Below are positions 20,710 through 29,606 of a stretch of DNA of 64,000 nt, in pieces (position 1 is the stretch's first letter; every line of letters begins with the position of its first letter). The translations under genes and the position numbers were made by a program. The DNA is from Campylobacter fetus subsp. testudinum 03-427 (GTDB taxonomy: Bacteria; Campylobacterota; Campylobacteria; Campylobacterales; Campylobacteraceae), in the NCBI GenBank assembly GCA_000495505.1, contig CP006833.1, positions 124,001-188,000 of the forward strand, written 5' to 3'. Below the pieces are notes generated by a model. It saw nothing but the letters and a program-made list of their open reading frames with translations. It was not told the origin of the DNA and ran no database searches.

Positions 20710-21816
20710 CTAATCTGGATCTTCACTAAATTTGGTTGTTTTAAATATATGATAAAATTTAAATCCATATATAATAAATGCGGTTGCTAGGAGTATAGCT
20801 GGAATGTATAGTAAAAAAACTATAGAAAATTGACCAAATACCGCCCTACAAATACTTCCTACGAATATACAGATAAAACCAAATTTGATATCCAAATCAA
20901 ATTTAAGCCCATTAAAACCACTGTGTCTAAGCCCTGCGATATTTATCACCATATAAATAACTCCAAAAATCCCGCTTATGGTTATAATATGTAAAGCATC
21001 TGCGCTACTGGTTAATTCAAATAAATATGAAATCCCAAGCCAGATAAAACCAGTACCCAACGTAAGTTGTAAGAAATAATATACCAAAATAAAATACCGC
21101 TTCAAAAGTATCCAGTAATGCAGTTCGGCTAATTTCGCCAGTGTCGCGCTCCCTATACCAAGCAAGATAAAACCTAAAGTTTTCTTGTCAAAGCCGGCTA
21201 AAACGCAGATTATATAAACGTAAATCATTATGATAGCTAGATTTTTATATATTAAATTTGGTATGAATACTGAAATTTCGTCTCCACCTTGCATCAAGGC
21301 TTCTTTGCCAAGTACAATGCTAATGCGAAATGATATAATAAAAATTCCGATAAAATGTAGAAATATCTCTAAATGCAGGTATTTTTCATCTGTGCTAAAC
21401 GCATACAAAAACGTAAAAACAGCAAACAAAAAAAGTAGTAAATGTATAGATAGTTGATCTGAGTTTTTACCTTGTATCGCCATAAAAGTCGATAAGATAA
21501 AAATATAAGTCCAAGTAAAAGCAACAAATAAATTTGCCAAAAATATATTAAAGAAAGCGGATAAAAAAGCTAAATTTAGAATGCAAAATAAAATTACAGC
21601 GTGCGGTTTTAAGTTTTTATTAAATTTAGTCCAATCAAGAAACGCAGTAAGCAAAAATCCGCAGTATGCTGCACAAGGAATCACGCCTATAAATAGCGTT
21701 TTGTGGATAGTTATAAAATCTAAATTTGTAAAAAATATAAAAGAGCTAAGTACGCAAAATAGAGGTAAAAATAGAAAAAATATTCTCATAGGATGAGTAA
21801 AAAAATCATTAATCAT
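20710..21816 (-). CDS. NnrS-family membrane protein
   Basis: A polytopic protein of 368 residues with about 12 transmembrane helices, matching the NnrS family: haem- and copper-containing membrane proteins that protect against nitric-oxide-linked stress. The family segments GFLLTAFLDW, a histidine near EIFLHFIG, and the GxRHSGF-type segment near residue 300 are present. The start is set at 21816, preceded by AAAGGAG on the minus strand; a longer reading from 21843 has no such site. The start lies 8 bases inside the end of the ATPase gene, so it belongs to the same operon as the TonB/ABC genes. Confidence 0.8.
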   Translation of the reverse strand: MINDFFTHPMRIFFLFLPLFCVLSSFIFFTNLDFITIHKTLFIGVIPCAAYCGFLLTAFLDWTKFNKNLKPHAVILFCILNLAFLSAFFNIFLANLFVAFTWTYIFILSTFMAIQGKNSDQLSIHLLLFLFAVFTFLYAFSTDEKYLHLEIFLHFIGIFIISFRISIVLGKEALMQGGDEISVFIPNLIYKNLAIIMIYVYIICVLAGFDKKTLGFILLGIGSATLAKLAELHYWILLKRYFILVYYFLQLTLGTGFIWLGISYLFELTSSADALHIITISGIFGVIYMVINIAGLRHSGFNGLKFDLDIKFGFICIFVGSICRAVFGQFSIVFLLYIPAILLATAFIIYGFKFYHIFKTTKFSEDPD

Positions 21817-22501
21817 AATATATAACTCCTTTAAAATCATCATTCAAGCACTTTGTTATAAAAGCGTCGTCACGGTCTTTTAAGGCTAAATTTAGTGAAA
21901 TCTCTTTTTGTATTTTCATCAGTTTTGGGGCTAAAAATAAAACTGTATTTGAAAGCATAATGGCTTCGTTTCTCTCATGCGTTACTAGTACGCAAGCTAC
22001 TTCTTTGGCTTCAAGTTTGCGAGCTAGCAAGTTTGCTAATATTTTTCTTAGATCCATATCTAGTCCGACAAAAGGTTCATCTAGCAACAAAAGATCAGCA
22101 GAGCTCAAAAAAGCTCTCATAAAAGCTACTCTTTTTGCCATTCCACCGCTTAGTTCATAAGGGTATTTTTGAGCGTCTTTATGACTTAGCCCTATTAGCG
22201 CAAAATGTTCTAAAACTGTTTTTTCATCAGGTTTTTCCATACAAATTAGGACGTTTTTGAGTGCGGTTAGATTGTTTAGAAGTCTATTTTCTTGAAATAA
22301 ATAGGCTGTTTTTCTAAATTTATTTACGATAGAGCCGTTTTTTGGCGTTTCAAGCGAACTAATAAGCCTTAAAATAGTAGTTTTTCCACATCCAGAAGCT
22401 CCAAAAAGAGTTATAACTTCACCATAATTTAAATTTAAACTAAAATCCATAACTATCTTTTGTCTTAAAATTTCAAACTCTAAATTCTTGATACTCAGCA
22501 T
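21809..22501 (-). CDS. ABC transporter ATP-binding protein (nitrate/sulfonate/taurine type)
   Basis: A 230-residue ATPase with Walker A GASGCGKTT, Q-loop LFQENRLL, signature LSGGMAKRVAF and Walker B LLLLDEPFVGLD, then the H-loop THERNEA. It belongs to the SsuB/TauB/NrtD group by length and by its partners. The start is the ATG at 22501, overlapping the permease stop (TAATG) and preceded by GGAG; a GTG at 22513 is the alternative. It should drive the permease and binding protein encoded directly upstream. Confidence 0.85.
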   Translation of the reverse strand: MLSIKNLEFEILRQKIVMDFSLNLNYGEVITLFGASGCGKTTILRLISSLETPKNGSIVNKFRKTAYLFQENRLLNNLTALKNVLICMEKPDEKTVLEHFALIGLSHKDAQKYPYELSGGMAKRVAFMRAFLSSADLLLLDEPFVGLDMDLRKILANLLARKLEAKEVACVLVTHERNEAIMLSNTVLFLAPKLMKIQKEISLNLALKDRDDAFITKCLNDDFKGVIYYD

Positions 22502-23295
22502 TATCTTCTCCACGGCATTAAAAGTATTTCAAGAGGCTTTATGAGTAGATACTCTATAAGAGCTAAAAAAGCGATTATGATGCATACATAAGCTAAAACG
22601 GCGTCCATTTCAAGTAAAGACCGAGCGTCTGCGATTCTAGCGCCTATCCCGTTTGTTGCACTAAGAAGCTCTGTCATTACGACGATTTTTGCTCCCATAC
22701 TGATCGCTATGCTAAGCGATGAGATAATATAGCTAATCAGCTGCGGAATGTAAAAATACCAAATTTTTTTATAAATTCCTAGTTTATACAGACTAAAAAC
22801 TTCTTCTAAATCACTATCGACGCTCGCCATTCCCATCATCGATGAAGAAAAAGTAAGCGGAAGCACAGTGATGATTATGGTAAAAATAGTACTAAAATCA
22901 CCAAATCCAAACCAGATAAATGCTAAAACTACCCAGATGATAGGTGGCATAGTAAGTAAAAATGTGATGAATGGCTTTAGTAAAACCCTCATCGTTTTAG
23001 ACGATCCTGCGATCAGCCCTAGAAAAATTCCTACTAAACTCGACACTCCTATGCCGATTATCATCCGTTCTATCGTGATTAATATATCGTGTTTTGCGTA
23101 ATCTTTCAAAATCTCATAAACTTTTTGTAAAACTACAAGAGGCGAGGGCAAAATAAACTCGCCTAGCATTTTTGAACCAAATTCCCACGCTCCAAGCATA
23201 AGAAATATCACGCTCAAAGTAGCAAATCCGCCCCAAAGATAATCTATCATCTTAAAAATAGAGTTTCTTTTAACGATACCGTCCGTTTTTATCAT
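22501..23295 (-). CDS. ABC transporter permease (SsuC/NrtB type)
   Basis: A 264-residue inner-membrane protein with six predicted helices and the binding-protein-dependent transport (BPD_transp_1) domain from about residue 75. The coupling-helix region reads EVFSLYKLGIYKKIWYFYIPQ, in place of the classical EAA loop. It overlaps the binding-protein gene by 4 bases (ATGA type) and the ATPase gene by 1. The transported compound is unknown; the family takes up nitrate, sulfonates, taurine, thiamine precursors and some metal-related solutes. Confidence 0.85.
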   Translation of the reverse strand: MIKTDGIVKRNSIFKMIDYLWGGFATLSVIFLMLGAWEFGSKMLGEFILPSPLVVLQKVYEILKDYAKHDILITIERMIIGIGVSSLVGIFLGLIAGSSKTMRVLLKPFITFLLTMPPIIWVVLAFIWFGFGDFSTIFTIIITVLPLTFSSSMMGMASVDSDLEEVFSLYKLGIYKKIWYFYIPQLISYIISSLSIAISMGAKIVVMTELLSATNGIGARIADARSLLEMDAVLAYVCIIIAFLALIEYLLIKPLEILLMPWRR

Positions 23296-24254
23296 AAGAA
23301 AAAGCTTTCATCTGGTAGTTTTCCGCCTAAAAGTTTTGGATTTAGCTCCAAAAGTACTTCATAAAATTTCATCAGATCGTCTTTTGCTTCTTTTGCTTTT
23401 ATCACGGTTAAATTTGAATACTCTAGCGCCGCACTTAAAATAGGAGCTTTTGCGCTTAGATAGTTTTCGCCTATCTCTCCTGCGCTTTGTCTATTTTGCA
23501 TCGTCCATTCTAAAGCGTTTTGTAAATCAGTATGGAGAGTTTCAAAAACAGATATATTTTGTTCATAAAAATCCAAATTTACTATCATTCCAGCTTGCGG
23601 AATTATATCTTTAACTCCAAAGCTTTTACCCCAAATTTTATGTATATCAAGACCTCTTTGTACTGCCACACCAAGCTGCTTTGCGCGCATTATGCAAGCC
23701 GTTGCCATAGGTTCTGGTAGAAGTGCGGCGTCAAAATCTTTTGTTAAAAATCCAAGCATCGCTTCAGGAGGCGTTGGAGTATAAGATATAGAAATCTTAT
23801 CTAAATTTACTCCTTGTTTTTTGCAAAGTGCTTGAAAAACGATATCTGGCATATCGTTTTTAAACGGCATTATAAGTTTTTTACCTTCTAACTCTCCGAG
23901 TTCTTTTATGCTTTTATCTTTTGTAAGTAAGTTTTGAAGCCCGTTTGTTAGAATGTTTAGCTGAGCTATGTTTTGACCTTGATTTTTTAAATTTACTCCT
24001 ACGTTTGATGGGCTCATCATAACTTTGTAAGCTCCACTTGCGACTCCAGCTCTTAAAATATCTGGATTATTCCAAATTTGCAAATTTAAATCCATTTGAT
24101 TTTTAAGTTTCCCATTTATCAGCGCAACAGCGATCATTACACTAGGCATCGCTGGAGCTCCATAAATCGTAAGATTCTCTTTTGCAAATAAACTCGGCGC
24201 ATACGCACTAACTCCCAAAGCCGCACTAAAACCTAAAAAATCTCTTCTTTTCAT
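23292..24254 (-). CDS. ABC transporter substrate-binding protein with Tat-type signal
   Basis: A 320-residue protein of the NrtA/SsuA/NMT1-like periplasmic binding family. The N-terminus has a twin-arginine motif (RRDFLG at residues 3-8), a hydrophobic core and a cleavage site near LFA-K, so it is probably exported folded by Tat. That is unusual for this family and could mean a bound cofactor or metal before export. The mature part has the two-lobe pattern, including the hinge GAYKVMMSPSNVGV and LPEPMAT. It follows the TonB-dependent barrel gene after a 14-base gap. Confidence 0.8.
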   Translation of the reverse strand: MKRRDFLGFSAALGVSAYAPSLFAKENLTIYGAPAMPSVMIAVALINGKLKNQMDLNLQIWNNPDILRAGVASGAYKVMMSPSNVGVNLKNQGQNIAQLNILTNGLQNLLTKDKSIKELGELEGKKLIMPFKNDMPDIVFQALCKKQGVNLDKISISYTPTPPEAMLGFLTKDFDAALLPEPMATACIMRAKQLGVAVQRGLDIHKIWGKSFGVKDIIPQAGMIVNLDFYEQNISVFETLHTDLQNALEWTMQNRQSAGEIGENYLSAKAPILSAALEYSNLTVIKAKEAKDDLMKFYEVLLELNPKLLGGKLPDESFFL

Positions 24255-24268
24255 TGTTTTATCCTTTA

Positions 24269-26119
24269 TTAAAATTTACCGTGAAAACTGATGTAAAATG
24301 TTCTTCCTGGAGCATTTACCAAAGTTGGCGCCATAGCTTCGACGTGGTTTGCGCTGATAAACTCTGCGTAATTTTTATCAAAGATATTATTTACTCCAAA
24401 TTTGATTCCGTATTTATCTTTAAAGTTGATCCCTGCGTACAGATCAAATGTAATAAACTCTTTTGCAGCTTCTTCTAAGTCTATACCAAATCCTTTGCTT
24501 TTATCAAAATCGCCTCTATTTTGTTTCGCAACATATCTTAATCCAGAGCCAAAATTATACGAGCCAAAACTTGCGTAATTTTTATAATCAAAGTTTAAAT
24601 TTGCTTCAAATGGACGAATTTGATACAAAGCTCTATCGTCGGTGTCGTTGTTTCCATAGGCGTAAGTTAAATTTAATTTTGTACCGAAATTTTGCATAAA
24701 ATTTAAATATGCAAAAGCGTTTGCGCTGTAGATTTTTGCATCGACATTTCTTGTTATGATGCTGTTATCCTTTTGTAAAATTCCGCTTTGACCTCTTGCT
24801 CTATCGTATATTATTAGATTTTTTACGTCATCTGCCATAATGTATCCACCCAAATTTACACCGTTTGCGTTTAGCGAGTTGAGATAGCTTTTGTAATGGG
24901 AGTTTTTGAGATCAAATCCCAGTTTTATAAAATTATGAGCCTCGGGCTTTATGAAAGGATTTGAAACCAAAGCCATAGAAGCAGTTCCGCTTAGAGAGAC
25001 AAATCTTTCGTTATTTGTAGCGATCCTCTCAATGTGCGCTATCTCACCGTAATACTGCTGAAGCTCATTTGGCGTAAAATCATATCTGAGTTTCGAGCTA
25101 AACGCCTCAATATCTACTTTTCCATCAAAATTGATTCCATAGTATTTTTGATATAGCATTTTTGGATTAGGAAAATAACCACCAGCGGGATTTGGCAAGT
25201 TTTCGTTAAATTTATCTATTTTCGCGTCGTTATAAGTATAATCCACGCCTAAACTAAATTTATGAAATTCATTAAATTTATACGAAAGCGTATCAAAAAT
25301 TCTATATACATTTTGCTTAATGCCTCCAAAACGATAAGCGTTTAAAATATCGCCTTTTGCGGTTTTTGCGTAACGTTTTGCGGTGTGTTCGTCTATCGCG
25401 TATGAAATCCCGATTGTATTGTGAAATGCTCCAAAATCGTTTTCGTATTTAAGTGCAAATTCATAAATATCTCTATCAACATTCATAAAAGCCATACTTT
25501 GCGTTACTGGACGCAAGTCGAAGTTGTTTGCTTTTCTTTCTAAATTTATATATGTAAAATCAAAATTTGCAGTATTGCTAAGATCATCCTGCCCAAAACG
25601 CGAATTAAATTTAGTAACAAAACGTTCGGTTTTTACTGCGTCCATCTGGTGTTGTGGTTGCTTGTCATCCGTGATATCGTCGTGGATAAAAACTAGTTTA
25701 TATTCCATTATATCGTTTGGAACGTATCCTAAAATCGCAGATTGATTTAGTCTTTCATAGCCAAAATTCACCTCATTTCCACTGCCGTCTTTATAGCCGT
25801 TTGCTTTTGTATGATTTGCATTGAAAATGGTGTAATAATTCGCTTCTCTAAATTTAAAAAGTGCCGAATTGTAAAAATTTTTACCGTAAATCAGCGATGA
25901 TAAATGCCACGGATCAATGCTATTATCTATTTTGTCCGTGAGAAAATAGTAATCTCTTGAAGCGTTATCAAATTGATTTTCAACGCCGTAGTTTTGCGAA
26001 TTTTCTGGAGTGATGAGCTTTGGAGGTTTAAAATCTTTCAAAGGCTCGAATTGAGACGGATTTGCGATATTTGCTCCAAAGAGCGAACATACGCTAAGAA
26101 AGTATAGTGAATATTTCAT
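24269..26119 (-). CDS. TonB-dependent-receptor-like outer-membrane barrel lacking a clear plug
   Basis: A 616-residue exported protein (signal about 1-16) that resembles the barrel part of TonB-dependent copper receptors (OprC/NosA type). It has alternating amphipathic strands throughout, extracellular loops such as DKQPQHQMDAVK, and a C-terminal strand ending in aromatic FYISFHGKF. A receptor of this family normally has a TonB box and a plug of about 130 residues before the barrel; here only about 75 unmatched residues separate the signal from the first barrel strands, and no plug motifs are seen. No frameshifted plug is found upstream. It leads an operon with an ABC transporter and NnrS. 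Confidence 0.7.
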   Translation of the reverse strand: MKYSLYFLSVCSLFGANIANPSQFEPLKDFKPPKLITPENSQNYGVENQFDNASRDYYFLTDKIDNSIDPWHLSSLIYGKNFYNSALFKFREANYYTIFNANHTKANGYKDGSGNEVNFGYERLNQSAILGYVPNDIMEYKLVFIHDDITDDKQPQHQMDAVKTERFVTKFNSRFGQDDLSNTANFDFTYINLERKANNFDLRPVTQSMAFMNVDRDIYEFALKYENDFGAFHNTIGISYAIDEHTAKRYAKTAKGDILNAYRFGGIKQNVYRIFDTLSYKFNEFHKFSLGVDYTYNDAKIDKFNENLPNPAGGYFPNPKMLYQKYYGINFDGKVDIEAFSSKLRYDFTPNELQQYYGEIAHIERIATNNERFVSLSGTASMALVSNPFIKPEAHNFIKLGFDLKNSHYKSYLNSLNANGVNLGGYIMADDVKNLIIYDRARGQSGILQKDNSIITRNVDAKIYSANAFAYLNFMQNFGTKLNLTYAYGNNDTDDRALYQIRPFEANLNFDYKNYASFGSYNFGSGLRYVAKQNRGDFDKSKGFGIDLEEAAKEFITFDLYAGINFKDKYGIKFGVNNIFDKNYAEFISANHVEAMAPTLVNAPGRTFYISFHGKF

Positions 26120-26583
26120 TTTTATCCTTTTTTAGAATTTACAGGACATAATGTTTCCTCTCATTTTTTAAAAGATTTTAAGCGATTATATCAGAAATTA
26201 TGATAGTGATTGTTGATTTGTATCAAGATAAATGATAATAATTTGCATAATAATATAAATATATCAAATAATTTAGTGCAAATTTATTCGTATATCACAT
26301 TATATATTTTATATTATTATTGTAATATTTTATTTTAAGGTAATTTCAATAAAATCTATCAAACATAGATAAATTTATACTATTTTATACCTGTTATTTA
26401 TGATATTATACTTTGATATATTGAAATTTAATTAATTATCACTTATAATTTTAAATATACAAACTAATTTATTTACGAAATCTAATGTTATGTGAAAAAT
26501 TGGTAATATTGCATAATAAATATTTAATTATATCTAAAACTGCTCGATTTCTTTTTTGTTGCAGTTTTGATTTGAGGGTAGTC
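26120..26583. other. Divergent promoter region of the barrel/ABC operon and nuo
   Basis: 464 bases. On the minus strand, TATAAT (26185-26190) is the likely -10 of the barrel operon. On the plus strand, TATAAT at 26444-26449 is the likely -10 of the nuo operon, giving a 5' leader of about 130 bases. Fur-like boxes lie at 26199-26214 and 26227-26246. The rest is AT-rich and shows no gene. Confidence 0.6.
26227..26246. promoter_or_regulatory. Candidate Fur box
   Basis: AATGATAATAATTTGC within this stretch matches 13 of 16 positions of the classical AATGATAATCATTATC Fur core. A weaker copy (TATGATAGTGATTGTT, 10 of 16) lies at 26199-26214, over the -35 region of the minus-strand operon. The positions suit repression of the barrel/ABC/NnrS operon by a Fur-family protein. 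Confidence 0.5.
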
Positions 26584-26943
26584 ATGAGCGGCAATCTGGT
26601 TTTGAGTTTTTACTTATATATTTTTATAGTCTGTTTGCTTATAGGAATGTTTTTTCTAACAAAAAAGATAGGTCCTAGTGTGCAAAATTCATCTAAAAAC
26701 AAAAGTTATGAGAGTGGTATAGTAAATTTTTACGGCGGTATTAATTCTAGTATAAATGTTAAATATTACTTAGTTGCTATAGTATTCGTGATTTTTGATA
26801 TAGAAGCTGTATTTATGTATCCATGGGCGGTTAGTTTGCGCGATCTTGGAACTTATGGGCTTTGGGTGATGTTTGTTTTTATGGCGATTTTACTAGTTGG
26901 ATTATTTTATATATATAAAAAGAAGATTTTAAAATGGGAATAG
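26584..26943 (+). CDS. nuoA: Complex I subunit NuoA
   Basis: A 119-residue membrane subunit with three transmembrane helices and the conserved segments YESGI near residue 40 and FDIEAVFMYPWA. It is part of the junction between the peripheral arm and membrane arm of the proton-pumping quinone oxidoreductase. The start is placed at 26584 behind GAGGGTAGTC. The frame is open upstream to 26485, but those extra residues are not NuoA-like. First gene of a 13-gene operon in which almost every pair overlaps. Confidence 0.92.
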   Translation: MSGNLVLSFYLYIFIVCLLIGMFFLTKKIGPSVQNSSKNKSYESGIVNFYGGINSSINVKYYLVAIVFVIFDIEAVFMYPWAVSLRDLGTYGLWVMFVFMAILLVGLFYIYKKKILKWE

Positions 26944-27440
26944 AAAATTTAGTTCAAAACGATGTTGTTTTAACAAGGCTTGATGCGCTGTTTAATTGGG
27001 GTAGGAAAAACTCTCTTTGGCCTATGATATTTGGAACCGCCTGTTGCGCGATAGAATTTATGAGCGCCGTATCTTCAAGGCACGATCTTTCGAGGTTTGG
27101 AGCAGAGGTTATGAGATTTTCGCCTAGACAAGCAGATCTTATGATAGTAGCTGGAACCATATCTTTTAAACAAGCTCCTATTTTAAAAGAGATTTATGAT
27201 CAGATGTGCGAACCAAAATGGGTTGTTAGTATGGGCGCTTGCGCTTGTAGCGGCGGTTTTTATGATAATTATACGACATTACAAGGCATAGACCAGATAA
27301 TTCCTGTTGATGTTTATATAAGCGGTTGTCCTCCGCGTCCAGAGGCTATTATCGATGCTATTTTAGCGATACAAGATAAAATTTCTAACGAGTCTATAAA
27401 AGATAGGCATAAAGACTATAAAGGATTATTAGATGCTTGA
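26934..27440 (+). CDS. nuoB: Complex I subunit NuoB
   Basis: A 168-residue iron-sulfur subunit that binds cluster N2, the last electron carrier before quinone. The four ligands are visible: the double cysteine in GTACCAIEFM, the cysteine in MGACACSGG, and the one in SGCPPRPE. It overlaps nuoA by 10 bases and nuoCD by 8. Confidence 0.95.
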   Translation: MGIENLVQNDVVLTRLDALFNWGRKNSLWPMIFGTACCAIEFMSAVSSRHDLSRFGAEVMRFSPRQADLMIVAGTISFKQAPILKEIYDQMCEPKWVVSMGACACSGGFYDNYTTLQGIDQIIPVDVYISGCPPRPEAIIDAILAIQDKISNESIKDRHKDYKGLLDA

Positions 27441-29118
27441 GAAATTTTCTTCTAAATTTAATATTTTGAAGCACTCTACCACAAATGGTCTTTTAAGTAT
27501 GCAAATAGATCCAGATGATATATATGAGGCTGTTTTGTTTGTTAGGGATTATCTTGGATTTGAAATATTAGCTGATATAGCTTGCGTAGATAATTTATAT
27601 ATCGATAGCAAAAAACGTTTTAGTCTTTATTATATTTTTAGAAAAGTAAGTGCAGAAAATTTATGTATTTATATAGATATCGATATAAATCAGAGCGTAC
27701 AAAGCGTCCAGAGCATTTATAAAAGTGCTAATTGGGGCGAGAGAGAGTGTTTTGACCAGTTTGGAGTTAAATTTGAAAACCATCCAAATTTAAAAAGAAT
27801 ACTAAATCATAAAGATTTTCAAGGCTATCCTCTTAGAAAAGATTACCCTACAACAAAGTATCAAGTTCTTTATGAGAGTGATGATTTAGTCGATGAGATG
27901 AAAAACGAGATGCAAAGAGCCGGTTTAGCTAGTGATGAAAATGATGAGTTTAAGACAAAATATACATTTTTAAATATCGGACCATCTCACCCAGCCACTC
28001 ACGGTACAATAAGAAATTTCGTGGCATTAGACGGAGAAAAAATCATATCTTGCGTAACTGAGATAGGATATCTGCATAGAGGTTTTGAAAAAGCCTGTGA
28101 AAACCATAGCTATGCTCAGATTATCCCATATACAGATAGGTTAAATTACTGTTCTGCTATGTTAAATAACGTAGGATATGCAAAAGCAGTTGAAGAAGCT
28201 CTTGGTTTGAATTTGCCAGATAGAGGGATTTTTATGAGAGTTATTTTGGGCGAGCTTGCTAGAATAATAGATCATGAAGTCTGTCTTGGCGCTATGTTTG
28301 TCGATATGGGCGGACTTACAAATTACTGGTATCTTTATAATCCTAGAGAGAGGATTTATAACTTTTTATCTAAGCTAACTGGTGCTAGATTTACAAATTC
28401 ATTTGCAAGGATCGGCGGTATGGCAAATGATTTTTACGATGGCTGGAAAGAAGAACTTTTGGCTCATTTAAAAGATGTAGAAAAAGGCGTCGATGATACT
28501 ATGGTTTTAATAGAAAAAAATCGTATATTCTTAGATAGAGTACAAAATATATGTAAAATAAGCGCTAATGACGCATTGAGCTACGGTTTTAGCGGTCCAA
28601 ATTTAAGAGCTAGTGGCGTGAGTTTTGATCTTAGAAAAGATAAACCGTATTATTACTATGATAGTTTTGATTTCAGTGTTCCAGTGGGAAGTGAAGGCGA
28701 TATATACGATAGGATGTTTGTGAGATTTTTTGAGATGAGAGAGTCTATATCTATCATAAGACAAGCGATAAAATTAATACCAGAAGGCAAGATAAGTGTA
28801 GATGATAAAGATGTATTTTTACCATCAAAAGATCAAGTATATTCAAATATCGAATCACTAATAAATCATTTCAAGTTAATTTTTGATGGAATTAAACTTC
28901 CAAACGGACATTTTTACAGTGCTAGTGAAGGAGCTAATGGTGAGCTTGGATTTTTTATATTTAGCAATTCAGAGCCTAATCCTTACCGAGTAAAACTTAG
29001 ACCGCCGTGTTTTTATGCTTTAAATGCATTTTCTAGTATGGTGCAAGGATCTCTCATAGCAGATAGCATATTAAACTTAGGAAGTCTAAACATCATAGCA
29101 GGGGAGCTAGATAGATGA
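27433..29118 (+). CDS. nuoC: Complex I fused subunit NuoCD
   Basis: A 561-residue fusion. Residues about 1-145 are NuoC (30-kDa subunit, with CFDQFGVKFENHP and GYPLRKDYP near its end); a linker of about 25 residues follows; residues about 175-561 are NuoD (49-kDa subunit, starting FLNIGPSHPATHGTIR and including LHRGFEKACE). NuoD forms the quinone cavity with NuoB. In C. jejuni these are two genes; fusion is known from E. coli and others. The frame is continuous, so this is not a sequencing join. Overlaps nuoB by 8 bases and nuoE by 4. Confidence 0.93.
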   Translation: MLEKFSSKFNILKHSTTNGLLSMQIDPDDIYEAVLFVRDYLGFEILADIACVDNLYIDSKKRFSLYYIFRKVSAENLCIYIDIDINQSVQSVQSIYKSANWGERECFDQFGVKFENHPNLKRILNHKDFQGYPLRKDYPTTKYQVLYESDDLVDEMKNEMQRAGLASDENDEFKTKYTFLNIGPSHPATHGTIRNFVALDGEKIISCVTEIGYLHRGFEKACENHSYAQIIPYTDRLNYCSAMLNNVGYAKAVEEALGLNLPDRGIFMRVILGELARIIDHEVCLGAMFVDMGGLTNYWYLYNPRERIYNFLSKLTGARFTNSFARIGGMANDFYDGWKEELLAHLKDVEKGVDDTMVLIEKNRIFLDRVQNICKISANDALSYGFSGPNLRASGVSFDLRKDKPYYYYDSFDFSVPVGSEGDIYDRMFVRFFEMRESISIIRQAIKLIPEGKISVDDKDVFLPSKDQVYSNIESLINHFKLIFDGIKLPNGHFYSASEGANGELGFFIFSNSEPNPYRVKLRPPCFYALNAFSSMVQGSLIADSILNLGSLNIIAGELDR

Positions 29119-29606
29119 AATTTGAATTTACTCACGAGCAATTATCGGCTCTAAACGAGCTTAAGAAAAAAGTAGATGATGATAGAGCGCTTGTGCTTCC
29201 GTCTCTTTGGATGGTGCAAAGAGCACAAGGATTTATAGACTCTAGCGATGTTTTGTATCTAGAAAAAACACTTGGTATAAGAAGTATGTTTTACGCCGAA
29301 GCGATCGGTTTTTACTCTATGTTTAATCAAAAATCTAAAGGAAAATTTGAACTTAAGTTTTGCAAAACTATAACATGTAAGTTAAGAGGTAGCGACGAAC
29401 TTATCAAATTTACACAAGATATTCTTGGTATAAAAATGGGTGAAACTTCTAGCGACGGGCTTTTTAGCCTTGGCGAGACTGAGTGCCTTGGATACTGCGA
29501 AAAAGCACCTTGTATGCTTTGTAATCTTGAACAAATAGACTCTTTAGACGAAAATGCCATAACAAATTTGATAGAAAAAATAAGGAAAGAAAATGCAAGT
29601 AGTTAG
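29115..29606 (+). CDS. nuoE: Complex I subunit NuoE
   Basis: A 163-residue thioredoxin-like subunit that carries the [2Fe-2S] cluster N1a. The four ligands are visible in the CKTITCKLRG segment and in ECLGYCEKAPC. In E. coli it forms, with NuoF and NuoG, the module that accepts electrons from NADH. C. jejuni has no true NuoE, so its presence here is notable. It overlaps nuoCD by 4 and nuoF by 14 bases. Confidence 0.9.
   Translation: MKFEFTHEQLSALNELKKKVDDDRALVLPSLWMVQRAQGFIDSSDVLYLEKTLGIRSMFYAEAIGFYSMFNQKSKGKFELKFCKTITCKLRGSDELIKFTQDILGIKMGETSSDGLFSLGETECLGYCEKAPCMLCNLEQIDSLDENAITNLIEKIRKENASS

Noticed and set aside
26485-26583. N-terminal extension of nuoA
   Set aside because: The frame is open but the residues are unlike NuoA; the ATG at 26584 has a proper GAGGG site.
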